A stretch of 64,000 nt of DNA from positions 37,178,887-37,242,886 of the forward strand of contig CM037785.1 in assembly GCA_021229015.1 (NCBI GenBank), written 5' to 3'. The notes below the pieces were generated by a model. The model was given only the letters and a program-made list of their open reading frames with translations, ran no database searches and was not told the DNA's origin. Position 1 is the first letter of the stretch. Every line of letters starts with the position of its first letter. Below are positions 58,455 to 64,000 of this stretch, piece by piece. Made by a program: the position numbers and the translations under genes. The stretch comes from Solen grandis. Lineage: Eukaryota > Mollusca > Bivalvia > Adapedonta > Solenidae.

Positions 58455-59372
58455 TGTCTAACAGAACACAGAAGATCAGGATAGGCAATACTATATCTTC
58501 AGTCAGAGGTCCTGAGCGGAATCCCTCAAGATTCTGTTTTAAGGCCGTGACTTTTCGTTTTATTCATTAACAACTTGCCAGACGTTGTATATTGTCATTT
58601 TTTTTTTGCGGATGATACTAAACTGTACTCGTCAGTCGTCAGTGAAGAAGACTTGTTTCAAACTTCAAAGAGATAATGGACAGCCTATCTAATTGGTTTA
58701 ACAAAAGTATTCGTAAGTTTAATACTAGTAAATGTAAATCTATGCATATAGAGCGACATAACACTAGACATGTATACCATATGAAAGTAGATGGACTGAA
58801 TGTTAATATATCTCGGATCTCTGAAGAAAAAGACCTTGGTGTTCTATTTGATGAACGAATGGAATTTTATATTCATGTGTCAGCTATTGTTATTAGAGCA
58901 AATCAGAGTTGGTTTAATAGGGAGCTTTGACTATTTAGACAAGGACATGTTTTTGATTTTATACAAAACACGGATTAGTACGCTACTGTGATATGGTCAC
59001 CACGGTTGAAGAAAGATATATAGTTTTCATAGAACAAGTACAGAACAGAGCAACTAGATTGATAGAAAAATCGTCATTTATCATATGAAGATAGGGTGTT
59101 AAGGACTCCCTACTTTATCTACCGAAGAGAGAGATCTGATATGATTCAACTGTTCAAAGCAATCATCATCAAGAGTATAAAAATGATAAGAGGTCATGAC
59201 AAAAAAAAAAAAAAAAAAAAAAAATAGAGAAAAGACACTATAATCTTAAATCGACAATGATCACTTTCATCCCAACCTGGCAAAGGAATTCATAAAAGCA
59301 GTTCTGTGAATACTTTTAAAAACAATCTTAATGTAGACAAGGGCAATTCAGTGGATGATTTTTATTCATAAG
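58455..59372 (+). pseudogene. LINE reverse transcriptase remnant, 5'-truncated
   Basis: Only the second half of an RT is left. Pieces in several frames: LSGIPQDSVLRP (about 58515-58550, the usual PQG is PQD), LFVLFINNLPDVV (about 58553-58592), catalytic FADDTKLYSS (about 58603-58632), then LSNWFNKSIRKFNTSKCKSM (from 58685), EEKDLGVLFDERMEF (from 58827), DYLDKDMFLILYKT (from about 58931), VQNRATRLIEKSS (from about 59040), and SVNTFKNNLNVD near the end (from about 59306). Box A and the endonuclease are absent. The motif set differs from the LINE at 13640 and fits a Jockey/CR1-like group. An A24 run at 59201-59224 interrupts the coding part. Confidence 0.8.
59201..59224 (+). repeat. poly-A tract within LINE remnant
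   Basis: A24 at the position of a lysine-rich stretch of the LINE protein; an expanded homopolymer. Confidence 0.9.
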
Positions 59373-59500
59373 TATATGAAACTATAATAATAAAAGATAT
59401 CAACATATCAGTTAACATTTAAAATGAATATAAACCTGAAAATACATGAAGTCTTAAGTATGAATATTTACGAATGAACGTACACGTTACATACAATATT

Positions 59501-59577
59501 ACAATACCATTTTTTGCTTTACAATACCATTGTTTGCTTTACAATACCATTTTTTGCTTTACAATACCATTTTTGCT
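59501..59577 (+). repeat. 20 bp tandem repeat, about 3.8 copies
   Basis: ACAATACCATTTTTTGCTTT is repeated at 59501, 59521, 59541 and 59561 with one substitution in the second copy and a truncated last copy. Confidence 0.95.
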
Positions 59578-59579
59578 CC

Positions 59580-60119
59580 CTTTTTTAATTTCTAATTTCT
59601 TTGAATTTCCGTATATTATATAAACTATTTGTGCGGTTTCAAAAACATCTCAGTTTGGCCTTTCCTATGTTCATTATGTTTTATAGGTCATTACATTACT
59701 ATCGGAAGTGCAATCAGCTAAAGTAAGAGTTTTATTTATTTTTTTTACAAACACTAGAAACAATTGTTATTTTCTTTGAGCAGAGTTTAATCTGACCTTC
59801 AGTAAGTTAAGAATTTCAGGTGTCAATCGGAAAACTCAATAATTACGATTATTAAAATCTTGCAGAATATATAAATTTGGCATAATTAGTGTTTGATATG
59901 GTATGGATTTTACTAATAAAGATGACTTGTGAAGGGAAAGGTCGTTTTCTTACTATATTCTAGAATCATTTAAAATTAGATCATTTCCAACTCCACGAAT
60001 GCAAGACTTTTCATAAAGAAATAGAAATGTTTTGAAAATGGTCGGGGAGTGATAGACTGATTGGCTGCCTCTTTGATTCTAAAAATGTCCCGTGTAATTA
60101 AAATGTGTTCTAATACCTA
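59580..60119. other. AT-rich intergenic DNA
   Basis: Nothing supported. Confidence 0.55.
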
Positions 60120-60420
60120 GTAAAGATCTCACGTACCTTTTCGAAGCGATAGACGCCATTTTGTTCAACTCCGTCCAAACTCAGGTTGAAATTGCTTGTC
60201 AATACCTTCTAAAACACCGTGTTTCCTTATGTTGATACACTGCCAGTTGAACGTATGAGTCGGATATTGACTTTTCATATCTTGGCGTCCGCAGTTAAAA
60301 AATATAACTTTAAAATGTCAACCGCCGTCTTCAGAGTCGCCCACTGCAATACAGTCGAGCGCGCCTTTTCCCCATTCGATTCGCACGAGAATATTGAGTG
60401 ATCACGTGAATATTGAGCTA
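60120..60420 (+). other. CpG-richer patch, possible promoter or exon
   Basis: Contains GACGCCATTTTGTTC (60150-60164), a 60-codon frame (60219-60401) whose second half, from an ATG at 60315, reads MSTAVFRVAHCNTVERAFSP with GC-rich codon ends, and CACGTG at 60405-60410. It stands out from the AT-rich surroundings. No splice partner or family was recognised. Confidence 0.3.
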
Positions 60421-60613
60421 TCGTGATAGGAAAATTTCGGACATCCTGCAGTTATCCACACCACAGAGGTTCCGTGCGGGGGATATTGAATAACATGTTA
60501 AGATCTTTATTTCAGTTTTATCCACTACTAAGCATATCCCGTGAAGTACCCCAGGCATTGTAAGCACTTGCTATTTTCCGATGGAGGCCCTGCTTAGGGG
60601 ATTTCCATTTTAT

Positions 60614-60772
60614 TGTTGGTTTATTTTGTTGGATTTTACGTCCCACCGACGATATTTCAGTCATCTGTATGAGACATATAGTGCTACCTCATTACGATAT
60701 CACACCGTAGACAAGTGGCATGATACCACACCCAGTCAAATTATCCTGACACAGGGTCAACCAGTTCTTTAA
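60614..60772 (+). mobile_element. SINE 3'-domain fragment
   Basis: TGTTGGATTTTACGTCCCAC, CGACGATATTTCAGTCAT, GTGGCATGATACCACACCC and ATTATCCTGACACAGGGTCA are in the order of a common mollusc SINE-type repeat. The last motif recurs near 62780 (ATTATCCTGATACTGGGTC). No tRNA head is attached. Confidence 0.5.
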
Positions 60773-61850
60773 CACCATTTTATTACAAAATCTATACTAA
60801 GCACTGTATTTTTCTTTACAGACCAAAATTAAGTTTCAATTTATTTATTATTATTATTGTTTGTTTGGTATTACTCTACATAGGTATTTCATGAAAATAA
60901 TGAAAAAAAAAAAAAAAAAACTCCCGTCGGCTCAAAAAAATAAATAAATGTGTATCTGGTAACATGACAAAAACAGCAACACAAGGGGATTGAGTCTTTA
61001 AGTTGGCATTTTAATTGTTAGTACCATGTTCATATAATATGCACTGTACGTCGTGTTTAATTGTTCTATACCAAATTACTGATTTATTAATTTGACTGTA
61101 AGAGTTAATCAAAACACTCCATATCTTAATTTATTTATTTTTTTCAAAAAGTTTACGAATTTCACTGGGGTATAACAAGAAAATGTTTTTTTTATATCTG
61201 GCTTAATTACTTTTCCGGGATAAAGTATTTGGAAATCTGTGGAGGAATCTGAAAACGTTTTCAAGGAACCCTACCTGAGAATATAAAAACGTTTTCAAAT
61301 TCCTGGCGGGGGAGCGTTCTCATATTCTCGGCGGGCCACTTGAAATCGGCCACTTGAAATTATAGATCCATAACCTTTAAATGTGCATATTTAACAAAAC
61401 ATTACAAATATATTTTACAACAAGTAAGGATATAAACAAAGTCTACTGTTAATGTGTCCAATGTCTGTGTGTAACGTTCATTATACATGTTGTAACCAGA
61501 TTAAAAGGTCACCACATAGATCCGGGCGTATTGTATTAATCATTCAGTGACCTTTCTTCGGCAATCGTCCGAAGTAAAACACGTGGTTTCGAATCTAGCT
61601 CAGACCACAAATTGTGTTCATATTTTTTTTAAAATTTTATGCTTAAAAATCTACAACATGCAAATCACACGATTTTATCGACATTATTCTGGTTAGACGA
61701 GATGCTTTACTCAACAGGATTTAAAGAAGAAGAAGAAGAAGAAGAAAATACATAAAAAACAGCAATTCAACAAAATATTAATTCATCCACTTTCAATGCA
61801 AATAATTAAAAGAAAATTGATAATTGAAAATAATTATGAATTTAAAAGGC
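60773..61850. other. AT-rich DNA with small repeats
   Basis: Holds an A18 run (60903-60920), GAAAACGTTTTC palindromes near 61251 and 61284, a tandem GGCCACTTGAAAT pair (61334-61361) and (GAA)n (61724-61747). ACGTGGTTTCGAATC near 61580 is weakly T-arm-like. No gene. Confidence 0.5.
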
Positions 61851-61851
61851 A

Positions 61852-61918
61852 TCGAGGATTCGATCCTGCAACTTCGTGATTATAAGATCGCTGAGCTTAC
61901 CACTGGGACATCCTGACT
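61852..61918 (-). pseudogene. degenerate tRNA-like sequence
   Basis: On the minus strand GTCCCAGTGGTAAGC (D-arm-like), an anticodon arm around CTTATAATCAC (an Ile TAT-type loop if one base was lost) and GCAGGATCGAATCCT (T-arm-like) occur in the right order and spacing. Stem mismatches make it a pseudogene or SINE head. Confidence 0.45.
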
Positions 61919-62662
61919 TATTTATTCGATGATGCAAACCATACTAGTATTGAAAACAAATGTCTAGATTATCATAAACACGGAAACTAACGAAGAGCAT
62001 CCCGGAGATTAATCAGTCTAAGGTCAATATTGCCTGACAATATCTACCTATGGGAGGCAATTTGAAATAATTACACCGGTACGTTTTTTTATGAAAATCC
62101 CGTGCAAAACATGGCAGCACGATAATCAGTTGCAGGTCACTCGTAATGTTGGTTATGGTCTTATCTTGAATAATACAAATTTCCTTTCCCGATCGACATG
62201 ATATAAAATAGTTTATATTACGTTTATATTAGTCATCTAACAGTTATAGTTTTAATGTGCATTACTATGGACATATTTACCAACATGATCCACAACACAA
62301 CTAGCACAAACTCATTTTGATATATTAGACTGCCAGTCAGATTAATCAGTTGGTGACATATTGATTTAACGGGTCACTGTCAACCCAAAGTGGATGGGGG
62401 TGGTGAAAACATGTTTTTTTTGTTGTTGTTTTTACAGTATATCATGTTATTTTCTCAGTTTACAAATTCATTTCATATAAGAGAATACAGTTTGCAAAGA
62501 GGTTTCAGATTTGGCCTCACATTCAAAGAAAATATTAATTGTAACATATTCATCTTGCATGCACTCAATCAACACTGTTTGCTGTCTTGGCTGAAAAAAA
62601 CGCTGTCTTCCGAGGTACTACTACTACGAGGTACTACTATCGGGTATGTTAACATTGTATTT

Positions 62663-62697
<35 letters not shown>

Positions 62698-62749
62698 GTA
62701 ATTCAATAATTTTGTCTACATGGGATTTTTTTGCATCTCGCGTTAGACA
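61919..62749. other. AT-rich DNA with a CT microsatellite
   Basis: No supported gene. The 91-codon frame at 62390-62665 is Phe/Leu-rich with no recognisable feature. (CT)n occupies 62668-62696. Confidence 0.5.
62668..62696 (+). repeat. (CT)n microsatellite
   Basis: An uninterrupted CT repeat of about 14 units. Confidence 0.95.
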
Positions 62750-62940
62750 CTTGACTGCATAATATCACATCTCGTCACATTATCCTGATACTGGGTCGGT
62801 CAGATTTGGACGTTATGTGCTAAGCGTCCATCATAAGGGAGATACACCAGTACAATGTTGAACGGTTTGGTATATCAAAACCACGATGTCCTGGTTAGGT
62901 GGCGGACGCTCTAACCAATCGGCCATCAGGGCCAGTCTGT
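62750..62940 (-). mobile_element. tRNA-derived repeat, antisense head
   Basis: On the minus strand GGCCCTGATGGCCGATTGGT and TAGAGCGTCCGCC form the 5' half of a tRNA-like head (62896-62937). Leftward lie GTGCTAAGCGTCCATCAT and ATTATCCTGATACTGGGTC, which are shared with mollusc SINE-type repeats and in part with 60614-60772. The T-arm is degenerate. Confidence 0.5.
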
Positions 62941-63273
62941 TTGAGAGGAAAAAGTATTTAGTGTGTGAGAGAAATAACAAATTTAAATGTATTTTCGAAC
63001 AGAACAATGGTACGGATTACTATGTTACGCGGAAGTAAATACTGTTTTAGAAGCAGACGAATATAACCATGGTAAAGGGAATAGAAATTATCATAATTAT
63101 ATCTTAGTATTACTTCCGAAATGTATTAGTAATTAAAAAACTGTCAAACACTAGTTTTTTTAGTTTTTTTTTAAAAATATAAGATTTTCGAATACATAAA
63201 TTTACTTAAGGTTGTCCGCCCCTAATGAAATAAGGGGCATCTATTTGAAGAGTAATTATTTTTAACTCACATG
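62941..63273. other. AT-rich intergenic DNA
   Basis: Nothing supported. Confidence 0.5.
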
Positions 63274-63697
63274 AGCACAACGTGAACAAGATGGCCATGT
63301 GTCCGGCGTCCGTCCCGTCCGTGCTTCCGTTGTCATCAATTAACTTATAACATCTCCTCTAAAACCGCTGAATGGATTTTGACCAAACTGCACTAACTGA
63401 TTGACCCTTATGAGATTCCCTTTCAACATTGTTCAAACTTGTTTTTATTGGTTGGAAAAGTAGGTCACAGGAGCTAATAATAAATTTTAATCATGCAAAC
63501 TTCTTCTCCAAAACCGCAATGTCTACAGTTTTGATATTTCGTGTGAAGCATCATCTAGTAGACCCCTACCAAGTTTCAAATCATGACCATTGGGTCAAAA
63601 TTAGCCCCGCCCCAGGGGTCACTTGATTTTACATGGACTTATATCTTAAAAGTCTTCTTGTCAAAAACCACAAGGCCTTGAGTTCAGATATTTGTTG
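63274..63697 (+). mobile_element. mollusc interspersed element, second copy (partial)
   Basis: Same family as 47175-48147: AACTCACATGAGCACAACGT, GTCCGGCGTCCGTC, AGGTCACAGGAGCTAA, GAAGCATCATCTAGTAGACC, GGGTCAAAATTAGCCCCGCC, and the start of a second internal unit at CTTCTTGTCAAAAACCACAA. It is cut short by another copy at 63698. Confidence 0.8.
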
Positions 63698-64000
63698 TGC
63701 GTAACGTGTTCAAGGTTTGTTATCCTGGTGATCACGTGTCCGTTGTCCGTCGTCACCGTCGTCATCAGTAAAAGAAACCACTGGATAGAAAATGACAAAA
63801 CTTGTAATAAATGATTCTTGGCTGGCCTTTCACAAAAGTTGCTAAAATAAATTTGATCCATACAGAACTCTGGTAATCAACATAATTTTTATTTTCAAAA
63901 AGTATTCTCCTCTGAAACCAATGCTTACAATGTTTCTGACGAACTCCGGAGCAGTAGACTCACTGCAATACTGAGTTACCACGTGACCATTCAATTATAG
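63698..64000 (+). mobile_element. mollusc interspersed element, third copy (cut by edge)
   Basis: The 5' zone restarts with TAACGTGTTCAAGG, then GTGATCACGTGTCCGTTGTC and a CGTC-rich zone, and continues to CTCCTCTGAAACCA. Its first bases are missing at the junction with the previous copy, and it runs off the window. Either one copy inserted into another, or recombination joined two copies. Confidence 0.6.

Noticed and set aside
61560..61620. Possible tRNA near GGTTTCGAATC
   Set aside because: Only a T-arm-like match; the D-arm and anticodon arm could not be placed.

Overview
The window is AT-rich animal nuclear DNA, most likely from a bivalve mollusc. The organism call rests on recognition of interspersed repeats common in bivalve genomes: the AGCTCACCTGAGCAC element (47175-48147 and the right edge), a tRNA-headed SINE whose body carries a GAGGAAGCCTTCCAGCTGGC block (three copies), and L2/CR1-like LINE remains. 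There is no complete, recognisable host protein gene. Coding evidence is limited to retroelement remains and a few exon-like patches.

Layout. 1-13.6 kb: AT-rich intergenic DNA with a tRNA-Thr-like sequence (899-973), one near full-length SINE (4214-4443), two tRNA-derived fragments and two weak coding candidates. 13.6-17.1 kb: a decayed L2/CR1-type LINE with endonuclease and reverse transcriptase regions, interrupted by a 100-N assembly gap at 13901-14000. 17.58-17.76 kb: a well-formed exon-like block on the minus strand. About 18.95-53.2 kb: the dominant feature, a roughly 34 kb array of some 60 diverged subunits. From about 26 kb rightward the subunits are organised in a higher-order cycle of about 1.8 kb (best example 40922-42705) that contains a tRNA-Arg-like SINE segment plus four related subunit types. 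A separate cassette of 0.5-1 kb lies at both ends of the array and once in the middle (19.2-20.2, 32.1-32.6 and 52.25-53.2 kb). Later insertions inside the array include two further SINE families, a 176 bp foldback element, a possible MITE, two families of mollusc interspersed repeat and a short Crypton-like coding start. 53.2-64 kb: sparse DNA with a diverged inverted duplication (about 54.25 and 56.36 kb), a second LINE remnant (58455-59372), short tandem repeats, tRNA-derived repeats and two copies of the mollusc element at the right edge.

Interpretation. On the minus strand many array subunits share a pyrimidine-rich stretch ending in CTAG, followed by a block of about 110 bp that stays open in one frame. 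The flank cassettes carry splice-like signals at matching places. The array may therefore be a massively amplified exon-intron unit of a minus-strand gene, now largely decayed, or a satellite built from a gene fragment and a SINE. The sequence alone cannot decide. All repeat counts and consensus statements here were made by eye.
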